Assembly (NCBI GenBank): GCA_002914805.1
Contig: JXTB01000287.1
Span: 326,502 to 390,501, forward strand
Length of the DNA stretch: 64,000 nt
From: Parasponia andersonii
Taxonomy: Eukaryota; Streptophyta; Magnoliopsida; Rosales; Cannabaceae
Direction: 5' to 3'
Below the pieces are notes generated by a model. It searched no databases, was not told the origin of the DNA, and saw nothing but the letters and a program-made list of their open reading frames with translations. Positions 44,001 through 57,296 of this stretch are shown here, one piece after another (position 1 is the first letter of the stretch; every line of letters begins with the position of its first letter). The translations under genes were made by a program, and so were the position numbers.

Positions 44001-44962
44001 TGAAATTAAATTATCCATTTCAAATAATTTCATATTTGAATTTCAAATTAGATATAGTTTAAGAAATTTGAATTAGTTACCTGATCTGATTTTTGAAATT
44101 AAAATTTGGTAACTAATTTGATACGATAAGATCCTATCAAAAAATCCTATATTATCTAATTTTAAAATTTAAATATTTGAATTTAAATTAAGGATAAGAT
44201 CTTTAGTTCATGGAAAGATTCAAGTTAAAAATAAGAACCTCAATTTAAATATAATTGAATCAAAGATAAGATCAATTAATTTAAGATAATTTAAATGACT
44301 ATTTAAATGCATGATCATATATTTAAATAAATTTGATTTCAAATTTAAATATAGATAAGTTCTCGTTATTTAAGGAAATCAAATCATATCAGTTATCATT
44401 ATTATGTAATGACTATTTATAATTAATTTAAATAAATAGGAGATTATTGATTCGATATTATGTGATAATATTTAAACTTTTCAAATTCAAATATTTAATT
44501 AGATATTTCCTAGACTAATTATGTGATAATTATTTGTTATTTTGAATTTAAATTTGATTTGAATTCAAATTTAGAGATGTTCTAGGAGATTTAAATAGTT
44601 AATCTTCGATTATTTAAATTTAAAACCTATAAAGATTTCAAATTAAGATTAGAAAGAATATCTTATCTTACGAAATCTATTTGAAATTGAATTTAAAGTT
44701 AGTAGTTTACTTTAACAAGATTAAAATAGATAATTAGAAATTATGAGATAATTTCTCATTTGGCCAAATTTTCAACTTTCTATTTAATGTGACTAAAAAA
44801 AGATGATTAGATATTATGAGATAAATCTGGAATTAAATTTATGTGATTGGATAATATTTATATGTCAACCACTTCATCATTAATTTATGATTTGAAATTC
44901 AAATATTGTAATTAAATTATGAGATAATATAAGAGATTTAATAAGATTAAATTTTCAAATGA
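44001..44962. repeat. Low-complexity 'aaatttgaattcaaat' region of Z, left of W
   Basis: Very AT-rich degenerate repeats of 'tttgaatttaaat' and 'gagataat' motifs, without coding potential. The same composition resumes right of W at 50474, showing that W split one region. Confidence 0.6.
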
Positions 44963-44967
44963 TTATC
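44963..44967. repeat. Target site duplication of W, left (TTATC)
   Basis: TTATC directly before TGTGACGACC; identical to 50469-50473. Confidence 0.85.
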
Positions 44968-47070
44968 TGTGACGACCAGAAATCTAAGACTGCGACTTTC
45001 AGTAAATTTAAGTAAAAAGAGTAATAAACAATGATTTTCCCAAATTCTAGAAAATCAAGTACCTAGAATTTTAGGTTTTAGTCCTCAAAAGTAAGCAATT
45101 TTCATAATCAAAAAATTTTTCATTGGTTTTAATTCTACAAGAAGTCATTCGTTTAAAGTTTAGCAGAAATTCTAAATAATTAGTTTAGAAACATTTGTAA
45201 ATTCATAAATTTTAGTAAAATGAGTCAAATTAAAACTTTAGTCCAATGTCTAAATAATTTACATAAAATTACTTGTATTTCTAAGTACTCAATTTAATAG
45301 AAAAATTATCCTTATACATCCACTTAGTAAACACACTATTATTGGGTAAATAAATTTCACGTAGAAGGCAAAAAAAAATGATGTAGAATAAGAACAAACT
45401 AGAGGTAGGAAACGACATACATATGCTAAATAAGCTTGCCAAGATACCATGACAATTACTCCTAAGACAAATCAACACCTGAAGGTGGGAGGAAGCAGAG
45501 GAGAGAGTATTTATATAATTAGTAGAAACTTAATTACCTTTTTAAATAGATGCAATTTTTACTAAACCTGCATGGTTAATACCTTTTCTAAAATCCATTT
45601 ATAAACCAAGTTTATAAAACAAGTGATATCCAAAATAATCACATATTTAAAACTAAAACTAGAATAACAAGATTGTACATATCATAAATCATCCCATCTC
45701 CTGAGCTCACATCCTCTCATCACGAACTAGATTTACTTGTATTACATGTACTAAGTATTCTCTACTTGATACCTAACTCAGAAAACTGGAGGGATACCCA
45801 TGTGTCTACTCCTACTGAACTGTAGGGGCAACAGAATACCTTTATCTACCGAGTAAGGAGGCATAACCAGAAACCTAGTGTAGGTCTATGGCATCTAAGG
45901 AAGAGATACTGACCACTTACTAAATACCGTGATGCCTAAGATATATCTCATTGGTGATCTTATGTTATGTATAACATATAATAAGATAGATAATAACTAT
46001 GTAAAAAATAATCAAACAATGCCTTAAAACTCAATTTGATATTATTTTAGAATTTATAGTATCATAGGTAATGAATCCGCTAAATCACCCCATAATAACG
46101 ATTTTATAATTATGCATAAAAGTCACATAGTCTAATTCTAGAATAATCCAAGACTCTCCAACAGTTTATCAAAATATCATTTTATTCACAATTTTTTACA
46201 AAATAGTCATAATGTAAATTTTAAATTAAAATATGTATAAAATAAGGTAATTGAACTCCTACCTCAATCGAGTATCTAAATAGCATTACAGTACTATGAA
46301 GGATATTTGGCATCATTTAGGTATCGCTTAGAGGGTAGGGCATCATTTTTTGAATCTTTGACTGATAAGTTTGAAAATAAGATTTTCATTTAGAGCTTCA
46401 GATTATGAAACGGGCTTCACCAATGACATTCTAGCACCAAAAATAGCAAGATTAGACAAAATACCTTGACCGATTTAGGCTCGGACAAATTTGAGCCGTC
46501 AGATTTTATTTTTCGTATCAGTCATCAAACATAGTCAATTTATATATCAAAATTCATATTTTCAAGAGTATATCACAAATATGAGATTTATTTTATTATC
46601 TAAAGGTCGGATTGAAAAATCAATGCCCGAAATTAAATAATTCAAAACTATCAAAAATGGTGATTCCCAAATGAGGCAATTTCGAGTTAAGATATATATA
46701 CCAGTGAGAAGATTGTGAAGAGTCGAATCGAACTTGACTAGTTTATAGTTAAACGTCACCAGAATTGGCATGAGCATCAGAAAACAATCCGCGGTTTCCA
46801 CGCATCACGAGCGGCAAACCAGGAGGTTTCACGTGACAAGGTTGGTGGCACTATCTTCGTCTAGTCCTTGGCTAATAATGCCAGGTGGTGGCGTGGCTTA
46901 CTGACATCGGGAAGAGCTTTATCGAAGGCTCGCCGCAATTCTGGTGGTTTCACTGGTTTTCGGCTACAAAATCATGAGAGAAGAGAGAAAGGGTGAGAGA
47001 GAGAACTGAGGGATTATTTGCTACAGGCCACGTGTCAAGCCTTAAATGGGTTGTGAAATGTTTTTAAAAT
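44968..47070 (+). mobile_element. W left LTR-like copy, 3' end missing
   Basis: Aligned blocks: 'aattctagaaaatcaagta' (45044/48381), 'acatttgtaaattcataaatttt' (45190/48529), 'gagctcacatc.tctcat.acgaac' (45703/49047), 'gcttcagattatgaa' (46395/49604), 'gcatcac.agcggc' (46802/50031), 'gagagagagaactgagggatta' (46996). Similarity ends near 47070. The right copy has about 190 more bases to its CA end that are absent here. Confidence 0.75.
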
Positions 47071-48306
47071 TGTACTTATGCTTAAGTCTAAGTTACTTTG
47101 CAAATCAATTTTCCAAAGCTTTCCTTAGATTCAAAATCAGGTGACAAGAAGAAAAATCGATAATTTTTAACAATTGTATCTACTACATTCAAAACTAGGA
47201 AAAACATTTAGGCACTTTATTTTTAAGTTAACATCACTAAATATACAATGAGACCTCACTAGTACCACAACTAGTTTTAAGTAAAGCAATTATTTAAATT
47301 TTATAATGTTGATAATTTCATAATCCTTAGACTCAAAGTGGTACTTTTACTTTTTTTTTAAGATACAATCCTTGAAAAATATGAATCACATTCACCTAAA
47401 TATTACTCAAAACTAGGATACATATGGTTCCTTTGAATTCAAAGATAATTCATTAGTCAAATATAAATGTCTACCTCATTCAAAAGTAAAATTGTCAACT
47501 TGGAATTTCCGAAAGTTTCAAAATCAACAAATCAGGTTTTAAATCTAACCATTTTCAAAATTTCAAAAATTTCTACATTTAGGGGCCACACAAATAAACT
47601 TGATAAAACTAGTGCAACGCAATATTTAAGCAAACACAACATATCATACTAATCTATTGATCCAAAAAGAATTTCCTTACGAAAATTAAACTTGGTAAGA
47701 TTGGAAAATAATATGTTTTTTATTTGTAACCAAATTCATATCATTAAATCAATATATGAATGAAAACTAATATGCCATGTCCATTTAAAAGTCCAACCAA
47801 CGCATGGTACAAAATTATGACAACGTACTACTAGACACTCAAACTGCTTAGTCACATATAAAATTTTTTCAAGAAATTCAAATTACAACCCCACAAGCAC
47901 AAATAATGGCAAGTCATGCCAATCAAGATACAGGATACTAAATTGCTATCTTAGAACCGACGAGGTTCATATAGCTTACCACCATAATAGATGTATGAGT
48001 ATAAGAATGAATGTTCACTTGAATTGAGGAATTTTGATAGGAGCAGAATTCACTAGTCTCGTGTCATCCCTGATAATTCTGAGACTAGAATTTCAGGGCT
48101 ATAACTATCCCAAGGATCCCAAAGTTCTACTCTAGAGAGATAAATGAAGGATTCAGAATGAATCAGAGCAAAGACAACATATTTAACCAATTCCTAAGTG
48201 ATATATGACGTATTTTTCAAATACTTCTGCGAAATCCTTTTTAAATGCCAAAATACCATGAGCAAAATCCAAACAGATCTGAACCCTAGATCTGTGATAA
48301 CAAATC
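47071..48306. other. W spacer, no gene seen
   Basis: Non-coding, about 70% AT. No gag, protease or RT motif on either strand and no PBS or PPT. The 61-codon frame at 47467 has no support. Confidence 0.5.
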
Positions 48307-50468
48307 TATCATAACCAGAAATTTAAGGCCATGATCTTTAGTAAATTTAAGTAAAAGTAGAAATAAATAATAATTTTTCAAAATTCTAGAAAATCAAGTA
48401 TTTAGAATTTTAGGTTTTAGTCCTCAAACGTAAGTAATTTTTATAATCAAGAAACTTTCATTAGTTTTAATTCCTTAAGGAAGTCCTTCATTTAAAGTTT
48501 AGAAGAAATTCTAATTAATTAGTTTAGAAACATTTGTAAATTCATAAATTTTGATAAAATGAGTCAAATTAAAACTTTAGGTCTAATATCTTAATAATTT
48601 ATATAAAATTATTTGTATTTCTAAGTACTCAAGTAAATAAGAAAATCATCTTCATACATCCATTTAGTAAAAATACTACTATTAGCTAAATATATTTGAC
48701 ATTGAAAGTAAAAAAAATGATGTAGAATAAGAACTAACCAATGAAGAGGTAGGAAATGATATATATATGCCAAACATGCTTATCAACCCACCATGATAAT
48801 TACTCCAAAAATAAATCAACACCTAAAAGTGGGAGAAAGTAGGTGGAGTGAGCATTCACATGCTAAGTAGAAACTCAATTACCTTTTTAAATAGATACAA
48901 TTTTTACCAAACTTGTATGGTTAATACCTTTTCCAAAATTTATTTATAAACCGAGTTTATAAAACAACTGATATCCAAATAATCACATATTTAAAACCAA
49001 AACTAGAACTATAAGATTGTACATATTATAAATCATCCTATCTTATGAGCTCACATCTTCTCATTACGAACCAAAGTAACTCGTACTACATACACTAAGT
49101 ACTCTCTTCTTGATATCTATCATAGAAAACTAGAGGAACACCCATATGTATCGGAGGAGCAACTAAATACCCATGCCTATTAAATACCACGATACCTAAG
49201 ATGTATCTCATGTCTGATCCTATGTTATGTACACCATGTGACAAGATATATAGTAACCACTCAAAACATAACCAAATAATACTTTAAAACTCTACTTGAT
49301 ATTATTATGGAATTTACTGTATCATGGGCAACGAATCTACTAAATCACCCCATAATCACATTTTTATAATTATGAATAGAAGTTACATAGTCCAATTCTA
49401 GAATAATCTATGATTTTCTAACATTTTATCAAAATATCATTTTATTCACGATTTTTCACAAAATAGTCACAATGTAAATTTTAAATTAAAATATATATAA
49501 TACAGGTAATTAAACCTCTACCTCAATCGAGTGTCCAATTAGCATAAGGTGTTGTTTTCGAACCTTTGATCGATAGAATTGAAAATTTAATTTTCAATCA
49601 GAGCTTCAGATTATGAACAGATTTCGCTACTGAATTCCTAGTACCCAAAATAGCTAGGTTAGATAAATAACTTGATCGATTTAGGCTCGTGTTAGACTCA
49701 GGCCCACAACATGCAAATCGAGGCAAATCAGAGCCGTCAAATTTTGGTTTTAGTGCTAGTCACCAAGCATAGTCAATATATATATATATATATCAAAATT
49801 CATGTTTTCATAATTATATCACAAATATAAGGTTTATTTTATGATCTAACAGTTGAATTGAAAAACAAATGCCCGAAACAAAATAATTTGAAATTGTCAA
49901 AAGTCGCAATTCACAAACGAGGCAATTTCAAGTCAAGATATATATACCTATAGGAAGATTGTGAAGAGACAAATCAAGCTTGACTTGTTTCATAGCAAAA
50001 CATCATCAGAAAACAATCCATGGCTTTCACGCATCACTAGCGGCCAACTAGGAGGTTTCGGGTGACAAGGGTGCAAGTGCTAGCTTCGTCTGGTCCTGAG
50101 CTATCGACACAAGGTGGTGGCATGGCTCAATGATGTGTGGAAGAGCTTCATCGGAGGCTCACTAGAAATCCGACGGTTACACTAGTTTTTGACTGGAAAA
50201 TTGTGAGAGAGGAGAGAGAGGGAGAGAGAGAGATAGAAAGTGGAGGGATTATCTACTATAGGCCACATATCAAGCCTAAAATGGGATGTGAAATATTTTA
50301 AAAATTTCACTTAGTCCCTATTTTTCCAATTTTGTTACAATTTCACCATTCAATTTTGCAGATTAGTCCTTTTTTCAAATATTTTCACATTTAGCCCAAA
50401 TTTGTCATTTTCTTGAAAAATTTTGTCAAAAGACCAATTTAACCTTTCAAAAATGGAGGGATTTTACA
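48307..50468 (+). mobile_element. W right LTR-like copy
   Basis: 2162 bp ending ...GGGATTTTACA, directly followed by the TTATC duplication. A (TA)n tract lies at 49777-49794, and a purine-rich 'gagagaggagagagagggagagag' tract at 50205-50235. Confidence 0.8.
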
Positions 50469-50473
50469 TTATC
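50469..50473. repeat. Target site duplication of W, right (TTATC)
   Basis: Identical to 44963-44967. Confidence 0.85.
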
Positions 50474-52180
50474 TATATTAACTATTCAATAATTAATTTA
50501 AAAATTTGGAATTCAAATGTCGAATTTAAATCTAGAAATAATCTAACAGATTTTATGTGATAAAATCTTTAGATAGTCAACATTAATTATGTAATAATTA
50601 ATTTGAGATTTAAAATTCAAAAGTTAAATTCAGATCAACAGATATTTGTAGAGATTTAATTTGATTATATTATCGACATATCTAATCTAAATCTTGTACA
50701 GATTTTAATAAGTAAATGTCTATACTATCTAATTTAAATTTAAATAAAAAGTTTACAGTTTTAATTTAATGAGATTAAAATAATGATTTAAAAATTATGA
50801 GATATTTTCAAATTTAAAAATCCAATCAGTGGTAGATATACTAGTTTTAAGATAATTGAATTTGTAATTAAAAATTTAAATTCAAAAGTTGAATTAGAAT
50901 TTTGAAATATTCAAGGTGATTTAATTTGGATTAAATCTTTTAATTAAATAAATTATATAAAAATCTTAATTACTTAATCTTGAACATTATCTTTAATTGT
51001 TATTATTTAATTCTTTTTTGAAAATATTATTCAATTATTAAATAATAATAATGTTAGAATGATGATAATCATTAACTTTTCTATTCCAATAAATTCTACC
51101 AATATTTGGTTATTATATAAATAATATTACATGCATATTCTATATAGAGTATTTAATTACATAATATTAGTAAAATGTCATATAGGATAGTAGAGCTACT
51201 CACGTACAAAATATAAACATGCTTACATAATTGATTTTAGGTTACTAAGTAAGTTAGATAATTGGGTAAAATCATTAAATCCCTAATTAGAAAATGTTGA
51301 GTGTGAGAAGGCATGAGATACCTAAAGTCTCTATTGTTAGTTTATTACGTACTAGGATGAGTCTCATTTTAGAATCTTGTTGAGCTCCCATAAGAGGGAT
51401 TTTATCTAAATAGTATTGGAATGAATTTCTTAGGATAAGGTATTAGGTGAACTATATGAGGCTGGTCACTTGTAGGACATTGTCTTATATAAAAAGCTTA
51501 ATTACTGGAACAATAGTTACACATTAACTTGAAATATATTTTATCCTCTTGTATGATAGTAAATTAGAGGACTAAATTGAATAGTAGTTAGAAATATAGG
51601 ATATGAGATATTTGTCTCATTTTTTAAATAAAATTATTACAGTTTGACTTATTAATTGCGTAACTTGCCTTCGGAGGCTTGTAATTAATGGTAAGTTGAA
51701 TTATCATGAATATTAGTAATAGTCTTAAGGATATTTCACTTGCATGTTGTATTTTATTTTCTATTGCGATAATCATTCGAAATATTTATTGCATGATATT
51801 TGTTATTATGGATGATTTATTTTTGTTTAAGTAGATATGTCCTTAATTCATTTACCTACTATACTCATATACACATAACTTGAATGGTTAAACTATGTTG
51901 TGTGGATTAATGTAACCTAGATTAAGTGTTTATGGTTGATACTCTATTAAGTTCTTACTCTTATATATTTGTCCACATTCACTTATGAGACTAGTAAAGA
52001 AAAATAAAGCATACATATAGTGGGATAATTCCAAGATAGTTCATTGATACACGTTGACACACGATGTCCAATATTTTATAGCATGAAATTTAAGAAATTC
52101 AAACCACTACAATATGATGCTAAATCTTAATAAGATATCTAATAAACATCTTTACTGAGCTAAAGAAGCTAAAATTGAAT
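50474..52180 (+). other. Z internal region between W and protease, no intact gene
   Basis: Low-complexity AT-rich DNA to about 51060 (continuation of 44001-44962), then sequence without recognisable Gag. Around 51290-51760 there are leader-like phrases only. Confidence 0.5.
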
Positions 52181-53160
52181 TTTCTAATCTTTAGCTAAAA
52201 AGAAAATATTTCCTATATAGCACCAAAGAATATTGAAAGAAAATTATCAGGGATACCTATAAATTATTGATTGGAAAGTCATAACAATTTATTTTCCATT
52301 AACTTATTTTACTGGATGATTTAGTGAATCTTGGATAAGATTTAAGAATTATTAACCATGTTTATATGTCTTTTGCAAAGAGTTCTAGGAAACTAAGGGG
52401 GTTTAGTAAAGGCAAGTTCACTAAGAGAAAAGACTATAATAGCTATAGTATTTGTACTTAAAATGAGAAATATTTGAATTTATATTTGATGAATTTATGA
52501 TTTGGGACATTAAAAATTGTCATACATTTAAGAGAAATTTAGTGCAAGATTATTTAAAAATAGTATATATTATTATCAGCAGGCCTTGAGCAATCAAGCC
52601 CAATGAGGTTTTGAGTATATCATTATGAATGATTATTCAAAATTTTGGTATGTTTACCTTATGTTACTACTGATTGAAATCTTTTGCAAAGTTAAAAGAA
52701 TTGAAAGCAGAAACTAAACAACAATTAGGAAAAGTATAAAGACTCATCGGTTGGATCGAATTATTGAATACCTCTATAGAGAATTCTTAGGAATATTTCA
52801 CAGAAAATGAAAATTTTTGGCTATAATTAAGTTATTATTCAACTATTCATTATTACAAAATCCTTTGGGATACATCTCGAAGATGGTGATATGCCTACTA
52901 ATAGAGTTCTATCTAAGTCAATACCTAACACATTATTTTAAAATTTGGAAAGGATATAAAGTCAGTTTATATCATATTCATATTTATGGGTATCCAGCAT
53001 ACGTACTGAAAGGGAAAATGACTAAGTTGGAACAACAATCTAAATTTTATCTGTTTATAGAATACCCACATTAGAGCCTATATACTCTAACAAAATCTAG
53101 GATCTTATAGATCCACCTGGAAGGATAAAAACTTTTAGGTATAAATTAGTCTATAAGAGA
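52181..53160 (+). pseudogene. Z protease and integrase remnant
   Basis: Protease-like stretch LRIINHVYMSFAKSSRKLRG and FSKGKFTKR (52337-52428), where the usual DSGATNHV reads DLRIINHV. Integrase: MNDYSKFWYVYLM (52626-52664; usual DDYSRY-WVY), RTK-like IESRN, a degraded RTDNG block, WKGYKVSLYHIHIYGYPAYV (52949-53008) and KMTKLEQQSKFYLFIEYPH (53015-53071), the late copia integrase signature usually read WKGYKPSLSHLRIFGCPAYV. Many stops and frameshifts; dead. Confidence 0.8.
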
Positions 53161-53990
53161 AAAAGAGGAATAGATGTAAAAGTAAAGACTTTCAATGCAA
53201 GTTAATTGCAAAAGGATTATATATAGAAAAATGTCTATTTTGTTGTTATGTCAAGTCTATTGATATACTCTTTTCTATAATTGTATATCTATATTATAAG
53301 ATATAGTAAATGGACATCAAGATAGCTTCTCTAAATAGTAATCTTGATGGCTATACCTTAAAGGTAAAACCAAATGGATTCATTGAAAAAGGATAAGAAA
53401 GTAAAATTTATGGAACTTTAGAGATCTACTTTATAGAATTAATTAATTCTTTAGAATTTATCAATTTGATGGATATATAGATGAATCTTGTACCTATAAA
53501 AGATTCAAGATATTAAGGTAATTTTTTTGATATATATATATATATATATTGATGATATACTAATCATTAGGAATGATGTAAGATAAAAATCATCAATAAG
53601 AATTTGGTTAGTACAATATCCTGATATTTATTATATTAATGGGATAGTAAGTTGTAAGTAATCTAATCCAGAACCTGAGTATAGAATTATAGTCAAGCAT
53701 ATCCTTAAGAATCTTCAAAGAAATAGGAATTATCTGCTTGTCTATTCAAGAGAAATTTCTGACTTTTGTTAGATATATTAATTCAGACGCTTAATTTAAA
53801 AATATACTTCAGAGGATCAACTTTTTGTTATGTGTCAACTCTAGTAGGGAGATATTATAGTGATTAAGATAGCCTTTGCAGAAAACTTTGTTGATCTTTT
53901 TACCAAATCTTTAGTAATCAAAGTATTTAAGGATTATCTAGAAGGAATGAGATTACGTGATATACTACATCTACTTTAAAAGGCAAGTGG
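53161..53990 (+). pseudogene. Z reverse transcriptase and RNase H remnant
   Basis: FQCKLIAKGLYIEKC-like (53195-53240), MDIKIASLNSNLDGYTLKVK (53309-53368; usual QMDVKTAFLNG.L) and NGFIEKG. A degraded YVDD region is replaced around 53530-53570 by a (TA)n tract followed by YIDDILIIRNDV (53549-53582). RNase H is mostly lost; its tail FAENFVDLFTKSLVIKVFKD (53876-53935) and LEGMRLRD are clear. The central RT and RNase H are shortened, so there are internal deletions. Confidence 0.8.
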
Positions 53991-53995
53991 GATAT
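53982..53995 (+). other. Z polypurine tract
   Basis: 'ggcaagtgggatat' directly before the LTR start TGTTGAGAATATAC. Confidence 0.65.
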
Positions 53996-54915
53996 TGTTG
54001 AGAATATACTCTAGAAAGCAATTTCTTGGTTTGGCATTTTAAACAATATTTATTGGATTTAGGTGTTATCTATTTGTTATTAATAAATTCTGTATTATTT
54101 CCCAATTATATATATGTAATGTTTATGTTTTTTATTATACAAATGGCTAAAAGTTTCCATGATTAATAATGAGTATTACAGAATTATTTGCATAGTGTTC
54201 ACATGTGGGAGACTAAATTCTTTATTTTATTATATCTAAATAAAAGGTTCACATTATGGAAATAAAGACGGAATACTTTATTTCGTCACAAAATATAGTA
54301 TTGTCTATTTCAATAAGATTGATGAAGTCTCTAATCATTGAGTTGTTTGACTTCAGATAGAAACACAAATGTGTTATAAAAAAGTTATAAGTAAAGTGAA
54401 TTGGAACAAGTGAAAATAAAATTTAAGATTAAGTGTCCTCATTGAATATTTTATCTTTCACTAATCTAATACTATTGCAACATACCTTAATCCTAGTAAT
54501 TGTTAGACTTGCTTTCATGATTTTTATTTTTTTGACTAACTAAAAGATTAGTTCTTATTATATAGTTCGAACTCTGGTATCTTGGAAGATGAGATTTGTG
54601 AATTAATGAGAATGACCATTGTGATCTGGGCACCATGCATATACTATCACTTTGAGTTTTTTCAAGGATTTGGATAATAAAAAATCAGGTGCTAGGTATT
54701 CACTTTATAAATTAGACTATATTTGTATGGGCAGTAACAAACACCATAGTCAATTATAATTCATTAGATGGAACATGGCAACTCAAAGGTAAATGTGTAC
54801 TAAAGGGGTAATACGATAATTTTACCTTACTAGTATGACATTGCATCGGAGTATATCTATAGGCATAGTATATGCTAAATCGATCAAATTAATTAAAGTG
54901 TCAATTAGCTTCACA
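53996..54915 (+). mobile_element. Z 3' LTR, truncated
   Basis: About 80-85% identical by eye to 41688-42612, up to 'caattagcttcacaaaacat'. The remaining about 620 bp of the LTR are absent; a (TA)-rich stretch (54957-55015) follows. Confidence 0.8.
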
Positions 54916-55041
54916 AAACATCAAACCTGTAGACCGTCCTTCTCAATATTCATATATACCTATATATATATATCCAATATTAGTGCTTATATATACATAT
55001 ATTTATATTTATATATTATTATTGTTATTATTTTATGTAGC

Positions 55042-56640
55042 TTTTGGGAATGCTGAACTACACACCCTATTATTTTTAATTATTAGGATTATGGCCAAAA
55101 AATGTTTGTTATTTATTAAATATTTTGTATATTTAATAAAGTAATAATTCATGCATAGTATTTGTCATAATGTTTCGATTATTGATACAATAGTAAATAT
55201 TAAAAAGATTCCATAATTTATTTATTAGAGAAATATTTTAATAAAATTATTTATTAAAGTTAAGACATATTTTCTCTAATTAAATCAAATATGATTGTTC
55301 ACAACTAATAAGAAAAGTCAGACACTTCTCTCGGATCGTGTTGTAAAACTTTGTGCATTTATAGTGTGTCTTAATCGATACAGATTTGACTATGTGCAAA
55401 AGTCTTGGTATGTAAATACTGAATATGAACCATGTGAAATATATTCTTATAATAAGTACTGTTGACAGGAACATATCTCTATAAACTTGATAACTAACAC
55501 ATGTCTTTCTTAATTATGAAATAAGTACTGAGCCCGTATTTATAACTTGTATTATTTGAGACGTTAAAAGTTACAGATCAAGAAATTGGCAACCTAGACA
55601 GTGGCATTTTGGTAACACTTTATTATATATATTGGGAACATATGTTTATAGATATAGAATCCACGACTCTATTATATAGAGAGATGAATACAGTCTTAAG
55701 GAGTTATAGGAGCTTTGATGATTTAGAACTTAGCTAAGTAATTAATAAAATTAGATATTTTATTAATTGAAGACTTTCTATAAATCTGGTCATCCATTAG
55801 ATATAGTCTTATACTAAGGAGTTGAAAGATATAATTGGAGGAGTAAAACAATAATTTTACCTAGCTCCAATTATCGGTATTTATATGGGGATATACTTGC
55901 ATATGTTAATTATTTAATAGACATAATTTTAGTTATAAAATATATTGTGATATTTATTTAATTGAAGTGTACAGTTCAAACTAAGTCCATAACTAATAGT
56001 TTAAATCCACTTATATTAAGAGTTAATTATAATTGGGCCTTATCTATTTGAGCTTGAATTAAATAAGTCAATTTGGGTCTCTAACCTACACAAACATCTT
56101 GGATTATATGAGATCAATTAGGCTCAAAAGAGTTTTCTTGGCAATTATACAAAAAGGGGAGAAAAAAATCCGATTATTGGGTAGGTGATTATGGCCCACC
56201 CTATTGCTAAAATAGTAATAGGTTTCAGCTAGCCCTGGCCCCTATAAGTGGCCGAATTTCACTTATAGGAGGAGTCTATAAAAGAGTCCTCCCTCCTTTT
56301 TTGTGTGTTACGTTTAATTTTGAATGAAACATTAATATAGTGTCTGCATAGAAAAATGAGAGAAAAGTGAGAAATTCTCGGAGCCACAATTAGAGTCTAT
56401 TGGAGTTCTTCGATTCTTACTTAAAAGTTGATCAAAATCGAGGTGCCCATTCACCTCTGCAGTTACAATCTTGGTGTATTGAAAGGAAGGAGGACTCTTT
56501 AGTTGAGGTATATAATATCTCCTATGTATTTAGGTCGTAACAAAGATCCTAAAAGATTTTATGAAAAACTATAATCCATAAAAAATTTTGTTTTCTATGC
56601 TTCTACTTATCTTTGATTTTGTCATATTTGTCATAAATTA
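55042..56640 (+). mobile_element. Copia LTR related to the Z LTR (limits approximate)
   Basis: Starts with 'ttttgggaatgctg', resembling TGTTGGGAATATG of Z, and keeps the same landmarks at similar spacing ('accta.ctccaattatcgg...gatatacttgcat.tgttaa' near 55858-55912 against 42515-42575; 'aagagttaattataattggg' at 56019 against 'aagagttaattttgactg' at 42695). A TATA box 'tataaaa' is at 56277. No PBS was found downstream. It is a diverged or solo LTR of a sister family. No genes. Confidence 0.5.
56277..56283 (+). promoter_or_regulatory. TATA box of the copia-type LTR
   Basis: 'tataaaa' in 'ggagtctataaaagagtcct', the typical position before the transcription start in copia LTRs. Confidence 0.55.
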
Positions 56641-56837
56641 TGACTATTATCTATTGTTCTAAATATTTGCAGGATGCTAATTAACCAAATATATATTGTG
56701 TTAATATTTAAATTATACACTCTAAGTTCCCATAGATCTATGATTCTGAGTTGTTTAATAATTTAAGTTGTAGTATATATGACCCTTATTTGCGACCGTT
56801 TACTTTAAATTCAATACTTTTGTTTTCCTTTATCTTT

Positions 56838-57010
56838 GACAAAATTGCTTGAATCATCTATGTCAAATCTAACTTTTCAATCATTTATTTTTAGTATTGC
56901 TCATTTATATTTCAGACCAAATGGCTAGAATCATCTGTGTTAAAAATCTAACTATGTTTTTGTTTATTTCCCGACCATATAGATGATATCATATATATCA
57001 GAAATACAGG
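56838..57010. repeat. Imperfect tandem repeat, about 2.5 copies
   Basis: 'gacaaaattgcttgaatcatctatgtcaaa' (56838) recurs as 'gaccaaatggctagaatcatctgtgttaaa' (56916) and, shorter, 'gaccatatagatgatatcat' (56973). Period about 57-78 bp. Confidence 0.6.
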
Positions 57011-57296
57011 CTAGTTAACATATGGTAATCGTCAATAAAATTAGCCACACCTATTCATTTGTAAGTTGTGTCATCAAAGACGCCATAATTTTCTGATATA
57101 TAGATTTATATTGTCATTATTTCCTTCATCATTTTGTCCATTTCTAGTACTATCCTGCTTATCCTTAATTAAGTGCATTTACACTCAATTAATTTCTCTA
57201 TAATCAAATCACAAAAAATCACCACTGAGCATTAAAAGGTGATTCAATTAGAGAGTAAAAAAGTGAAACTAGGTTTCTTTAGTATTTCTACAATCA

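Larger units (their letters stand above)
44968..50468 (+). mobile_element. Element W: gypsy-type LTR pair without coding region
   Basis: 5501 bp flanked by TTATC on both sides. It holds two direct copies of a long LTR-like sequence, starting at 44968 (TGTGACGACC) and 48307 (TATCATAACC), about 80% identical over about 2.1 kb. The spacer (about 47070-48306) has no recognisable gag or pol and no clear PPT or PBS. TGTGACGACC is a common LTR start in plant gypsy (Tekay-like) families. It is either a deletion derivative or a non-autonomous LTR element. Confidence 0.75.
41688..54915 (+). mobile_element. Element Z: Ty1/copia retrotransposon, interrupted by W
   Basis: The 5' LTR (41688-43229) is followed by a PBS, a leader, degraded gag-protease-integrase-RT-RNase H, a PPT and a 3' LTR that starts at 53996 and matches the 5' LTR for about 920 bp. 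The match ends near 54915, so the 3' LTR is truncated. A gypsy-type LTR pair (W) sits in its non-coding internal region with a perfect target duplication. The order protease-integrase-RT-RNase H is diagnostic for copia. Coding parts are heavily mutated. Confidence 0.85.

Noticed and set aside
54835-55056. 73-codon frame with Tyr/Ile repeats
   Set aside because: Crosses the broken end of the Z LTR and a TA-rich tract; not a gene.
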